This document shows, piece by piece, positions 1 through 53,530 of a DNA stretch of 64,000 bases. Source of the DNA: Hymenolepis diminuta (lineage: Eukaryota; Platyhelminthes; Cestoda; Cyclophyllidea; Hymenolepididae). How positions within the stretch are numbered: the stretch's first letter is position 1; each line of letters starts with the position of its first letter. Under the pieces are notes generated by a model. The model was not told where the DNA came from and ran no database searches. It was given only the letters and a program-made list of their open reading frames with translations. The translations under genes were made by a program, and so were the position numbers. The stretch is from the NCBI GenBank assembly GCA_900708905.1, contig CAADRB010000011.1, forward strand, positions 1,749,766 to 1,813,765, in the 5' to 3' direction.

Positions 1-1869
1 GATAAGCGTTATCTTTCTTTGTATTCATTGCTTGATACGTTTAACCTTACTCATATTATTCCACCTAGATCTCAGATTATAGGTCAGGTTACGGTTCCAT
101 CGCGTACAGCTCGAACAAGATGGAAACCTTCGCGTCTCCAGATCGATCTGTCCTCGAAGACCTATGGGTGATTTGCCTAAGAAGGGAGATGCTAGAAGAA
201 GTGATAATTATTTTCCCCCGTTCTCAATATCTCTTCTATGAACAAAAATGTATTTTCTTTCTTTATTTCCCCACCGATACACTTGACACTTGATCGTTAT
301 TCGTATTTGTTTAAGTCGATACCGATTGAGTGCGAGTTTCGTTAATACACTCGTGTTGACTATAACGTGCCTTCTTATCTGCCGTGGGTTATTAGCTTTT
401 GTGTTAAGTTGCTATATTACCGAGTTTTATAGATTGTTGGCTCTGCTAGATTACTATCCGAACTCCTAGTTGCTTACGTTATAGCACTGAAGGATTACAG
501 AAAATGCTTCTTCATTAAGCTATATGTTCCTTAAAGAAATATTTTATGCTTCTGTAAAGATAACTTGTATTTTCATCATAGGCGATTTCGTTGGATGGAC
601 TTTAGTGCATATCCCGTTTTACATATTCGTTTTTAGTATATTTGCTTTTGTAATAACATGAAAGATTTATCGGGGCCACATCAATCAAATAGATGGAATA
701 AGTCAAGTCACACATGTCGCCAGATCAGTTCGGAAGTGGCAGACGAACCACCCCAAGTTATTATTAATAAATTAGATTTATACACAAAATAATTTCTTGC
801 TCGACGTCAGTTATGTCTCGTTGTCGGTGTCACGGCGTGATGATCGACATCTGTCTAGGTATCTATGTGCAAACACACAAATGCACATCGGGACCACCTG
901 CGGATACTATAGTGCAGATCTTATCGCCAGTCAGTCATTTCTAATCGCTAGGTATTGATAGATATCTATCTCCCATCGAAATATAAGACATCCCTCTTGG
1001 GATTCGAGACGAACCCTAGGTCGGTCATGATGTTGTGCAGTGTTCAGTATTTGTTTTGCACAAGTTAAGTTCTTCTACATTGAAAAACGTCTGAGAGTTG
1101 TTTTAAATAAGAGGTTATAGGATTTGACATCAACAATTAAAAATGTGATCTATCCTTACTTCGACTGTCATTTCTAAACAGAATGGAACTTTTTTAAAAC
1201 ATGTCAATGGATATTTTCGTTTGTCATTGCTCGCATATTGCAAGTATTATACACCTTATACCTTTACCTCATTACCTTATATAAGAAAAGAAATGCAATG
1301 CTCACCAAGCAGTAAGTGATTTTATATTTATTATTTAAACTGTATCGTTTTATCAGTTTTAACGTTAACTAAAAATTATATAAATGTTAATGAAAATATT
1401 ATGTGCACTGGCAATATGCAAGCATCTTAAAAATCGTTCAATAAGCCGTTTAAAACATAAATAAAATTTAATTAATTTCCGCCACATTGTATTTTCCTAT
1501 ATTGAATAATAATTGTTTAACCGAATAAATATTTACATTCAAGGATACCAGCAATTTTAAAAGCACGGGTACATTTATGTAAATGTGATGAGTACGTGAG
1601 GTTTTGCACCAACATGAAAAAAATAAATTATCTGACAACGATATTCGTTCTATCAATGCTTTCGACAGGCAGGTCTTCACTGTTTACTATTATGAAGAAT
1701 CGATACTAGGGATTTATTGTTATTGTTTATATTTAGATTTAAGTACATTTACTTTGCAAAACCAAGTTTTAAGAACCATTTAAATTTCACTACCTAAGTA
1801 CTTATGTATTTATTTACCGATTCAAATATTACATTTTAGGGCTTAATGCAATTATCACTACGCATTCAG
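1..1869. other. Upstream region, no confirmed exon
   Basis: AT-rich DNA with no convincing gene. It holds a dispersed repeat at 661-975. The missing 5' exon(s) of the FGFR must lie here or to the left. I saw no signal-peptide exon with a usable donor in the required phase. Confidence 0.4.
661..975 (+). repeat. Dispersed repeat, inverted partner at 49670-49985
   Basis: About 315 bases recur as reverse complement near 49670-49985 with scattered differences. Blocks such as aggtatctatgtgcaaacac and agatcttatcgccagtca are shared. No coding capacity or terminal repeats recognised. Confidence 0.7.
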
Positions 1870-42209
<40,340 letters not shown>

Positions 42210-42640
42210 ACAAAGTGTGAAGTTATGATATACCCCGCGCATTTTGTACAGCGGCCGCATCATCCTTGTCATCATTTAATTGTATCTACTCTATCACCGT
42301 CATCAACTTTTTCCCGGTCTTTCTAGTTCTTACATCGTCATCGAAATCATCATTATACCTTAAATACTCCGCGCTACTCTCTTCATCGTATAAACATTTT
42401 TGAAATACTCATTTTTGGTTATGGTGTATTATTACGCAAAAGAACTTGCATAGCGCAAAGAAAATTCCACTATACGACCTACGTACACTCGTCCATATAC
42501 AGAGAGCTATTTATTGGACATTTATATATTGTATCCACAAATACGCTAACATAAATGCGCGTCATGCGCTGTGTGAGGGTCTTCATTTTCTTTACACATT
42601 CACCTAACTAACTAATAAACTCCCTCGTACTTTTTTCTCT
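42210..42640 (+). other. FGFR 3' UTR with poly(A) signal
   Basis: AT-rich sequence without open frames after the FGFR stop. It contains runs of cat/cgtcat triplets and a canonical AATAAA at 42614-42619, which would end the message about 430 bases after the stop. Confidence 0.5.
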
Positions 42641-45600
42641 CTCTTTTTAAGACAAGTCATGTGTTCTCTTGTGGGATGGGTGATGCAAGCTGTAAATGGT
42701 TTGTTGGGTTGCTAGTTTTCGCTCGAATCTACGGTGAATCGAAGTATTTAACCAAGTTAGGCTTGGTTTCTAATTTGCCTTTAGCCCAACACAGGTGAAT
42801 AAAACTGATACGGATATAAAAGCGTTAACCAAATCGAAAAATTGATAAGTAAATTTGCGATTGTATTGAGATTGCACGAACTTTACTTCTCATTCGCGCA
42901 AGGTACAAAGGTCGTAGCAAATATAATTGGAGGTGTAGATGTGTGGTTAGCTGTGGCACTAATGGTTTGATCATAAAGCAGAGTAGTTTCTTATGCATAC
43001 TTGGAGCAATTCAAGCAGAAGTTTTTAGCTTGTGCCACGATTTGGCACAATATATCCGGGCAATTTTAAGGAAATTGGCTAATTTATTTGACATCGATTA
43101 AACAAAGACGACAAATATGCCAACTTATAGGACACTGATATGAATTGCATTACATCCTATATATCCTTCTCTCTAAATTAAAAGAAGAAATGTTCCGTGT
43201 CACACTAAGGTCGAAGATATAATTAGTTATTCTCACGTTCATTCTAAGAAAATTTTCGACGTTCAAGATTGGGAAATGAGCTTCTAATTACTATTCGAAA
43301 CACTAAGGTTATCTTTAAGGGAGAGCTAGAATTTAAAGATCATTATTCTAAACTCATAATCTGCATCTGGAAAGGAACATGTCAGCCAAGTTACAATCAG
43401 AGCTGTAATGGACGTCTCCCTCAGTTCCCACATTTCAACTATGTCAGTAACAATGCGGTGAAGATCAATGGACTAAGAAATAGGATAATTTAGGAAGACT
43501 CAATTTTACCTTCTCAACATTGGACACTTTTGACTGTTGAGTATGTCGTACGAATTTCCATAACCGTTGTAACAAGATGGGAAACACGATTAACTCTGCC
43601 CTCTTCTCATATATATTGCACTAACAATAACTCTATAGGAGTAGCAATCGATAGATATGTTAAATGAACGGTGGGGCATGATTGCCAGTTAGGCATATAT
43701 GCGATCTGCACCACACTTTAAACTGACTAGAGGAATGTTTCACGTTATTCTAAATTGTTGAACATGCTCATCAGTTTGTGTTGTTATTCTCTTTTTTCAA
43801 TTAAAGAAGGGCCCTTATCTCTCCTTTGTAAACGAACTCTTAAGTTACTCAAAAATCCCGAAAAGTTCATTAACTGCATGATATACCAGAAGATATATTA
43901 TGTATATATTATTTGATACGTCAAGGAAATTTCAGAAGGCAAAATTTTTTCTCATGAACCACTCGTATATTGAACTACTTTTGGACGTTTTAACAGACCG
44001 TATCGTACAATTGTTTTTAATTTGTTTTCTTTCAACGGCCTAAAGTAGAAAGTAAAATTTGATTGAGAGTTATTATGATGAAACAAAAATATTATCTTTT
44101 TTGAGGTCAAAACATTAATTTAAGATCACCTATGACAAGCAACTTCATTACACAAAAAGACAAAAAGATATTTGTTACCATGACCATATTTAAGGTCTAA
44201 GAATAAATTGTTACCTCTGGCTTTAATCATGGGATGGTATCTGAAAAAGGCAAATAGCAAAATAGTCCTGTAGTGGATGAAACGGTGGGCCTAAAAGGAC
44301 TACATAATACAGTTCAGATGACCAGATTCTAAATTTATATGAACTCTGGACGTATTGGGCTATCCCATTTTCATAAGGGATATGGTTCACTTTGTAATAC
44401 CCTAATCATTCGAGGCTCGATTTTCATGATTTAGTCCCTGGGTTTCTGGATATGTTTATGTCTTCAGCATTCCAAGCATATTGACCGGTTTATGTAATTG
44501 AATAGTTTGTCATGCCACTTTGATCTCTTTGCATCTCCTCATAAGCTGGTAAATGAGACCAGCAAAGGCACTTTAGACATAAAAGAGCTCACAAGTTTTC
44601 ACTCTAGATGAGCTCTGATATTTTCCTCGATTAAGTTTATTGATATGGGCTTAAGTAATAGGAAATATACTTTCGTTATATTTGGTGAAGTTAGTTCGAA
44701 AACAGACCGAAAGAGAAAAAGCGTTATTATTGAGATAGCTAAATAACATTAAGTTAGAGAAAGTCGTCCTGATTATGTTTACTCAAAAGAGGCAAATACG
44801 TAAAGGAAATACGAATATTGATATAAACATCAGCGGAGATTATTACCGAATATTCACGCTTACATGATATGCACATTAAGGAAATGAGAATTGATTAATT
44901 TTAATTTAAGCAGTAAATATTGTGTTTCTTTGAACAAAGAGCCGCTGATAACGAGCCATCTCCGATTGGTGCATTCAAAATTAATAGAGTTTGCACTGAT
45001 TAAATATATACTATTTTTGAGCACTATTATGCATTTTACTAATTCGATGGCACTCACTTTTAGTTTCATTTGCCACCATTTTGTAACGGTAAACGTGAAC
45101 GTCTGTCAAATCAAATTACTTGTTCTATAGTCATCAGTACATATTCAGTGAATGGGGTGAGCAACCACACTGTTATAGCTAAAGCTAACTAATAGATTCT
45201 GAAATGCTATTCTTCCATGCAAGAGTGGACGCATTTTCCTATAACAGAACGTAAGTTATGACCGTACATTACCCCATACTCCTTAATTCATAATTATTTA
45301 ATCTTAGCTAAGCTTCCTCCAGCATGGGTATAAGATTTTCCATTTTTGTCACTGATGGAGATCTACTTTGGAGATTTGAGTAAATATAGTCGTACAGTAT
45401 CGATCATTATCGTGACCCCTTCTCATTTAAAACTTATTGAGAGCTTACATAACTTTTATAAAACCAATCCATGGTTTGGTGTTTAAACAAGAAAGACGAT
45501 GTCTAAATACTGCTCAAAAGCTAATCTTAGTATTACGCTCTCGAAGAGCCATAACAAGTGAAGAACTAGCTCAGAGGATTCTTCTGGGAAATCCCCCAGC

Positions 45601-48600
45601 CAAGATTCAATAAGAAAGACTTCGCTTTAGATTGTTATGAAAATTCTCCCTAGCCTTCTTACGCTAAAACTTCTTTTCAGTTATCGTGTACTGCAAGAAA
45701 TAGAGAGGAAACTCACACAATATCATAAAGCATACTAATCAAAGTACCAAAGAAATCTTGATTGACCAGTCCTTCATGGCTAAACGCCCAATAAAGTCGA
45801 TTCCCGTTTCTAATCGCGTCAGTCCTGATCTCAAAGGAATACGAGCAAAAATAGTGAAATGAGAAATTCTCAAATACAAGTGAATTCTCTCAGAAAGGTA
45901 ATAAATGCTTTGGAACTATCAATGTGGCATTATTTCATTGGCGTAATTATCAACAAGAACATCAAATGCTCAATTTCTGAATCTTTCGAGTTTTATAAAA
46001 GACAGGAGTAATTAAAACATTTCATATCAGAACTGGACTGCTAAGTGACTTTGCCTATCATTTACCAAGCAGAAATCTTGTACTGAAGGGCTTAATATTA
46101 ACCTCAATACTTCCACTGCTATTTGCTTCGTGTTCTTGACTTTTGCTTACGATATGTTGGTGTGTATTATCCGCCTATAAGTTAGAATTTAAAGAGGGAT
46201 GACAAGTGTCGACAAAAACTGTATGCTTGCTAAAACCGCCATATATATATTTTTAGAAGTTTTATGATTATTAAGATTTTAGAGCGCCAGCTGTTACAAT
46301 AACAGCATAGTTGAAGTTTGTTGCGGTCGTTACACAGTTGTATCCCCAATCAATATTTTCCATTGACTTTTTAACTTATTTTGCCATATGACGATTTGCC
46401 CATTTACTTAACTGCATACGAGTTTCGTGAACTCTTCACACTTCAAGATTGTGGAAAGTGGAAATTAGAGATAATATGCAATTATTTGACTTCCTTCAGT
46501 CACATACTGCTCGAAAAATTTATCTCTTTTCATCTTCTACCTCTGGGTTAGGGGATTTAGTGCCTTAAAGGTCATATTTAGCGATGTCAAGCACCATACT
46601 GATTATTAACTCTTAAGTTAAATGACAACTACCGTTTCCACCGTAAAGAACATAATCGGGTGTTAGTTTTTCTTTAAAATGTCCAAAGACTTACTATAAC
46701 TCAGTATTAATAATGATTTGAGGATATCCACACCACGAACAGAATGCCGAGATAGACGAAATATACAAGTAAAATATATTCTAAATAAAATATTAAGTTA
46801 AAATTAGCCCGGTTCAATTTGTACTTACGGCAAATTAAATGAATGTACTTATGATTGTGAATCTTCAGTGCTGAAATACAAGTTCACAGTACAATATAAG
46901 CCTTCACAATAAGGTTCTAAACAAATGTAACGCCCTCAGGTATCCGAATCAGGATAAATAATACCCTATTTTACTTCCACTCCCCCCTCAATAAATGCGA
47001 TTTCGTTAATGATCCACCCTTCAGTTTAGTAAAAACCTGAGTTTATTGTTACTTTATTAAATGGAGTACGTTACCATCTGAGATAACACTTCATTACGTA
47101 GTTGATTAAAGGACTTTCTTTGTTTTCCTAATCTGATGGTGACAAATTTCGAACAGTGACTTGTGCAGACGCTACCCCTCATTCTTTTAATGGTGACCTT
47201 TCAAACAAACCGTCTGCTCTTTATCTCCTATCTTTTATTTAGAACTCATTGTTTGACCTCAGTCTTAGATGGTTGTCGCATTTTGAAGTAATTGTACTTA
47301 GCCGATATCACTCTGCTTCGAGATTCTTCTTTCCCGACTCTGATTATAACTAAGCTGTCTGTGATTTTACTAGGACTTCATGTAAAGCAGCGATGATATT
47401 GAAGGAAGTGATTATTTTAATTTGAGAACACTTTATACGAATATTTGCATTATATCTGCTTTTAAAATTGGACGTCTGAATATCCGACAGCGTTCCGTTT
47501 TTAATTTTCACTTAAATGTTCCAAACTGGATGTTAATAATTGCATGATGGTTTTTTGTAGATATATTAGCTGTCTTTACGTCTTCAAATGGCTCCCCCCA
47601 ACAACTGAGAATGCATTTACAGTTTAATAGCCCTCTTTTAATCCTGAAACAGGTCACTTGGTGGTATGGAAATGGCTCTGTACACAGCAAAGCATTGATA
47701 AAGTATTTGGTGAGATGATAGAATAACGAATAATCATTTGTTTTGACAGGATCTGACTGTTACCACGAAAACGTAGGTATTTTCCAGGAGATCAGGTTTC
47801 CACTGCTCTAAACGGAATGGGTAATTATGAAATAGCTGTTTTGAGACATTAATGGAGAACAATATATTTTCGATAGAACCACCTCACCTGGTATCTGAGT
47901 AAAAGGTTAATCTTACGAGTTAAAATTAAGAACTGGTTTGAATACGCCTTGACCGATTTGAAAAGAGCATCCGTTGATATTCTCAGTAGGGATTCGCACT
48001 GATCCTGTCAAAAAAACATGTTTTCGGGAATAAAATTTTTTACAAAAATAATATTTTAAAGATTAAATTCTGGTGATCCTATCCAGGTTTAGTTAGTATA
48101 ATATTTATAATTTCAGGCTTTAAATTGTACTTTTCTCAAACTTACATTCACAAACAGTGCGATTTGCAATAAAATAAATTTATTTTTCTGTATTCTTCCC
48201 TTAACTCAAATTTTGAGAATGTACTTTGTTTCTTAGACTATTTAGAGAATGTTATGTTAATATTGAGTAGTGCTATGTTAAAAGTATCGCTGCTAATCTA
48301 ACTTACTTGCCTCGATTGTAAAAAGATATAAATAGATTGGTCCGGCATGACCAACCATGGAAATAAATCACCAGATCAACGAGCTTTTGACGTAAATTCA
48401 CTCATGAATCTGTGGTCAAATAATGAGAATTGAACATTGCGACATCACAATGTGGATTTTCCCCTCCGATAATTGGACAATTCAATGCTTTCAATTTGAA
48501 AAAAAGTAGAACTTGTAATGGACTGACTTCATAACCCAGTTTAATTTACCCCACTCCCCCTTCCGTTCCACGCCTTATTGGACTTGTTTGTTATCCCCTT

Positions 48601-48777
48601 ATTCAGATACTTTCTACGATTAAAACTCGTAAAAGTCTTTTTGCTGGGCTGTAGTCGGTAATATTGTTACATTAAAACTGTAGGCCAACCCGGAGCTTTT
48701 AAATACAAAATTTTAACTAATAATAGGTCCATTTATTTAAAAGATTGTATCGAGAATATGAAAAGGACGATAAGATA

Positions 48778-49040
48778 CATAGCTTTCGTCTTCTAGTATA
48801 TTGAGGGAAGAGTGCTGCAAGATTTTACGATTACAATTTGTATATTTAGACACTCTTTTCCACCTTTCACTTGCAATGTCTTGTTTAGTGTGTTATACCC
48901 TTGGAGACATTTCTCTCCATTTCGTTCAGAAGCCTTGAATTTGGAATAGTTAAATAAAAGTACACACCAGATAGCTCAGAAGTGAGAAGAGTGGCTGCAT
49001 GCCAATTTCTTCCTTATACGCTTACTGTATCGGATATGAA
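48778..49040 (+). repeat. Dispersed repeat, copy 2
   Basis: Diverged copy of 3810-4040, same orientation. The 67-codon open frame at 48999-49202 begins inside it and has no recognisable protein signature. Confidence 0.5.
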
Positions 49041-49669
49041 GTCTTATCATTCAGTAGGCTTCGTGAGATTTCGAGTAGTAGTCAGTACTGCTATACAAAA
49101 TCCTTACACGCGTTTTGTAAAAGAAGACTACTTTGGCGCTGTTTTACCGTTAAAGGCCTAGTTCCTGCCTCTCAGGTCTATGTGTCAACGAAATGTGGCT
49201 AGGCTATGGCCAATTCATACCTAAAGAGGGAGTGAGAGGGAGAATGCAATAGGGCAGTCACCCAACGACATAAACTATGCCTCTTAATAGGAATAAGAGT
49301 CCCCTTCATAGAGTTAACCATTAGGACTTAACTCGCAGTCTGAAGTGATGAGAGATTTGTCTAGAATTCAGGAGCTAAATGCACCCAAGTATTGATCAAA
49401 ATGATAGGCTCCTGGGAGACAACCATGGGGATTTTGAATTCCTTATAGAACGCGTAATTAAGTTGAAGGCCACAGGAGTGTGGCTGAGCTATCACCCTTC
49501 TAATTTCTTACGAACCTCACCATATACTAGACGGAAAAGCGAAATAGAATGATTCTGTTGTTATGTGATTGTACGATGATAGTAGAAACGTAAATACCAG
49601 ACTCCTACATAGAAATTCCAACCCCTTGAAACCTTATGCCAGATGCAGTGATAATATAATTTGCTATAG

Positions 49670-49985
49670 CTAGTAGATGTCTATCAGCACCTGGAGAAGA
49701 AATGATTGACTGGCGATAAGATCTCCACTGTAGTGTCCACAGGCTGTCCCGCTGTGTGTTTGCGTGTTTGCACATAGATACCTAAACTGGTGTTGATCAT
49801 CACGCTGAGACTCTGACGGCGAGACATAACTTACGTCTAACGAAGGAATGTTTCGTATATAAACCTAATTTACTAATCAATAAATTGGGTTGGTTTATCT
49901 GCCACCTCTAAATTGTTCTGGCGACATGAGTGACTTGACTTATTCTATCTATTCGATCGATAGATTTAACGGTAGACCTTCACTT
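49670..49985 (-). repeat. Dispersed repeat, inverted partner of 661-975
   Basis: Reverse-complement copy of the repeat at the left edge, about 49 kb away. Divergence is moderate, so this is an old dispersed family rather than a recent inversion. Confidence 0.7.
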
Positions 49986-51961
49986 ATTACATAATCCCTA
50001 TCGGCAATTCAAAAATCATTTAATTTGAGTCCCCCTATATTGAGCTCTGGTTAGTTAAATACCGTCTTTTTTCCTCATTATAAGATAAATATATTAAGAT
50101 GACATGGCAAACCAACCCTTTTAAACAAAATCAACGTTTTCTGAAATCCACTATGAAAACTAGGGAATGGATCTTAAACATGAACTTTTGAATATTTTAA
50201 TATGATATTGTTTATTAATTGGCAAGCTAATGGCTTCAGAATTTATCTGGATGCCCTAACTTCATTTGGTGCTTCTACTCTACCGAATCTCCGCTCGCCC
50301 GTTATTGTAATATTTATCATACCTCCGTTTTAAGTAATTTCCATGATAACAAATTGTAATTTTTATTTTGCCAGGGATGATAATAACAAGAACCAAAATG
50401 AACTTTTAAGTTAGAATTTCGGAAATTTCTGTACGTAGGCATTTAAGTTAATGGTGCAGATGAAAATTACAATTCGTTCAATTTAAATCACCAAAGGCAT
50501 TCACGAAGAAATAAACACATTCCAATTTTCGATTAATTAGTAAATAGCCCTTGCATGTATTTTTTGATATTATGCATATTAAGTCCCTTCAACGCAGATT
50601 TGAATGAATGAGTCTCATCTTAAATATCCACTAAACGAGTATCAAATGAATCAGTTGTTTTAAATAACTTGAATAATTTTTCAAGTGACTGGTCATGCAC
50701 ACTCAGGTGGCTACGTAAAAATTTGCAGTAATTTTTATGACATTAAACAAAACAATTTTTAAAGTAAGACTCTGCAAAAAAATAATTTCAAAAGAAGTAA
50801 CGTACACGACATATTATTGAATATAAAATAAAAGCATATATTTTGAAATGGAATAAGAAAATGAATTTTAAGTTCAGACCAAAAATCAAATTAAATTAAA
50901 ATATTTATACCTTTTATTCCACCTATAGATCAAAATTATTAATAATCCATGAATTAAAGCACGATTTATTTTTCATAGGAAGATTTCGCTTTTGATAAGA
51001 AGGTCATATAGTAAGTTAATTAGTTATTATATCATACGCATTCCCGTGACTCCATTTTAGAAACATGTTCATTTAAATAGCGTTAATTAAAAAATCATAA
51101 TGAATGCATATTTAAGTTCAACCCGTGGAAGCTCAGATAGAAAATTTAGGGAATTGCAATGAACCAAAAATATGAAACAACTGAAAATACCATGTATACC
51201 CTAATTCTAATTATGCGTTCAATCTGATTAATCAGTAATTAAGTATAGCAGGCATTTATTAGAATGGAGATTTTTTATTTCATCGAAATGAATAATATGA
51301 TTCAAGATTGCATAAATCACAGGCCTTATTGCACATTGAAATACATATTCGGAAAAGACTTCAAACTTTTTTTCATATTTATATTCGCTATATTTATTAA
51401 TATGTAATTCTATGTTCGAGACAAATCATAGGCTAGCGAAGGATAGCATTTCAATTGGAAATATGACTATATGACAAATGATATTTAACGGTTTTAAAGA
51501 CAATTATACTGTAAATATCTTTTCACTGGAATAATAAATTTGCTAATTTTTTTGTATTATCCTAAGTATGGCAGTGGATAAGAAATACGGATATGAGCGT
51601 ATACTTTCTTAACTTCAAAAATAAGCTAATAATATTTCAAGAACAAAGAATTGACAAAAAACAGTGAATCATTTTGATATTTTTAATAATGAATATATAT
51701 AAGAGGCAGTATCTGTTCAAGATAAAAATAATAGAGTAACAATCTTAATTTATATCTGAATGTTTTTTAAAACAAATTTTCCTGATTTCTTTTGGACGGT
51801 ATTTCATATAGATCAATATATTTGAAAATTTTATTTTAAAATTTTTAAGACGCGAATTGCGAGCTAATTACTGAATTTGAAAGTTTTAAAACGAGTTAAA
51901 GTCGTTATTATGTGCTAAAATTCAGCAGCGGCACATTAGTTTCTCGTTCGTGGTCGATAAC

Positions 51962-52554
51962 ATGCCTCCTAAGGTTGATCCTACTGCTGTTACCATTGGT
52001 AATTGTGTCTTTTTAACATGATTGTTTGTTTAGTGTACTTGCGCGTGACCGGTGGTGAGGTTGCTGCAACTTCGGCTCTTGCCCCTAAGTTGGGTCCTCT
52101 TGGTCTTCCACCCAAAAAAGTCGCTGATGATATCGCTAAGGAGACGGCTGACATGAAGGGTCTGCGTTTGACTGTCAAGCTGACTATTCAGAACCGGCAA
52201 GCCACAGTTTCTTTTGTGCCGACCACGTCTGCCCTTTTAATCAAGGCCCTAAAGGAGCCCGTTCGTGACAGAAAGAAGGTCAAAAACGTCAAGCACAATG
52301 GCAATATTACGTTTTTGGATGTTCTCGAGGTTGCACGTGTTATGCGTCCCCGATCACTCTCTCGTGACCTCTCGGGTACCGTTAAGGAGGTTTTAGGTAA
52401 GTGTATCTGAGAGCTATGCATTCCATCTATCTTGGCTTAACATTTTATCTATTTAGGTACCGCGCGTTCTATTGGCTGCACCATTGACGGAGAAACGCCC
52501 CAAGTTATGATTGAGAAGATCGATCGAGGAGAACTTGCTGTTCCTGCTGCTTAA
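51962..52554 (+). CDS. RPL12: 60S ribosomal protein L12 (uL11)
   Basis: Structural protein of the large ribosomal subunit; binds 28S rRNA at the base of the P stalk. Exons 51962-51998, 52034-52396 and 52457-52554 give 165 residues, the same length as human RPL12. The start [10 protein letters not shown] matches the family N-terminus, followed by [61 protein letters not shown] and [10 protein letters not shown], all family hallmarks. Introns are 35 and 60 nt with GT-AG ends; phases are consistent (1 and 1). AATAAA lies at 52578-52583, 24 bases after the stop. Coding GC is higher than in the flanks, as expected for a highly expressed gene. Very secure. Confidence 0.97.
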
Positions 52555-52577
52555 ATGATTATGTATAATTTGTCAAA

Positions 52578-52583
52578 AATAAA
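52578..52583 (+). terminator. RPL12 poly(A) signal
   Basis: Canonical AATAAA shortly after the RPL12 stop codon. Confidence 0.8.
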
Positions 52584-52873
52584 GAGGTAATTAAACAAAC
52601 GGTAACGGCGGTTTCTTAGTTAACTCCGCCAGGGTTTACTCAGCCCTCCATCCCGCCGAAATTGGGTCGGTAAAATGAGGAGTATGCTCTTTCCCTAATC
52701 ATTGCTGGTCCAATCTCTAACCCATCACTCCGTGGAGATGATTGGTGTCCTGCATATGATTATGAATTTAAGCATACGATTTATTATGGGTTGGATTGCT
52801 TGAATTTTTTGTATAATGTCCATTGCAAACGCTTGAACATGTGTTGTGTCTCGCTAATTATGCGATCATGCAG

Positions 52874-53530
52874 TTAAAGTCGCTTAAGTGTTCCATTTTG
52901 CAAATGTTTTGTTGGTCGCAGTTTTTTTGTTTTGGGTCTTTCAATAAATAATTCTGTCTTCTCACTTGCCATTGCCGATGGGGGAGGTGGTACGTGGGAG
53001 AAGTGCGGTTTGGGGTTGTGCCTACTCTGGTTCCTTGTTGCGGGTTGAGGGTTTTGTCGAGTAGGGTGGTCGTTGCACTTGTTAAGCAAAACCAGACTGG
53101 CGGGGCACTGTCGTGTTGACCGGTGTAAGGTTTGGGCTTGTGCGTCGGCAGTGACCTGAATGGATTGTGCGATTCTCTGCTCCACGTGTCGACGGTCTGC
53201 AGACTTTCGGTTCATTTGCTTCGTTGTGGGGTAGCAGTTACACCGAATGTTTCTGAGCCTTGGGTGAGCGAGACTAGTGCAGCGCCGACGGGGCTCTTGG
53301 GTGCAATTTTGGGGAGGAAATTGACTTCACGCAGGTTCCGAACATTTAAGCTGGAGGTTGGGCGGCTAGAATGCGTCTTCAGCCTACCCGAAACTGAGGA
53401 TGCAGACCATGACTTTTTGTCAGTAGCATCTTCATTTGGGCCGTTGTTACCAGAACTAAGGAGTGGGTGCATGGAAGACGGGCGATTGTATTCATTACGA
53501 CTGTTTTGTGCATGATGAGTACTTGTTTTA
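52874..53530 (-). other. GC-richer open-frame island, unrecognised
   Basis: Two minus-strand frames abut with an ATGA stop/start overlap: one open from above 53472 down to 53212, rich in Ser, Thr, Pro and Asn (SWSASSVSGRLKTHSSRPTS), and one from 53215 to 52874, rich in Pro, Arg and Gln. The plus strand is also open over 53132-53515. The composition is distinctly richer in GC than the surroundings. I do not recognise any family. It could be a single-exon gene with a frameshift, a decayed retrocopy, or part of a mobile element. Confidence 0.25.

Larger units (their letters stand above)
42641..51961. other. Intergenic region between FGFR and RPL12
   Basis: About 9.3 kb of AT-rich DNA with two dispersed repeats (48778-49040 and 49670-49985). 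Both strands scanned; no exon series, RNA gene or recognisable protein. Open frames such as 43269-43493 lack any family signature. The RPL12 promoter must lie just left of 51962; no core element was identified. Confidence 0.4.

Noticed and set aside
1384..1464. ATG followed by MLMKILCALAICKHLKN, signal-peptide-like
   Set aside because: No donor site in the required phase follows, so it cannot be joined to the exon at 1870.
53212..53515. Plus-strand 127-residue frame opposite the GC-rich island
   Set aside because: No start context, splice sites or family; kept only as part of the unrecognised island.
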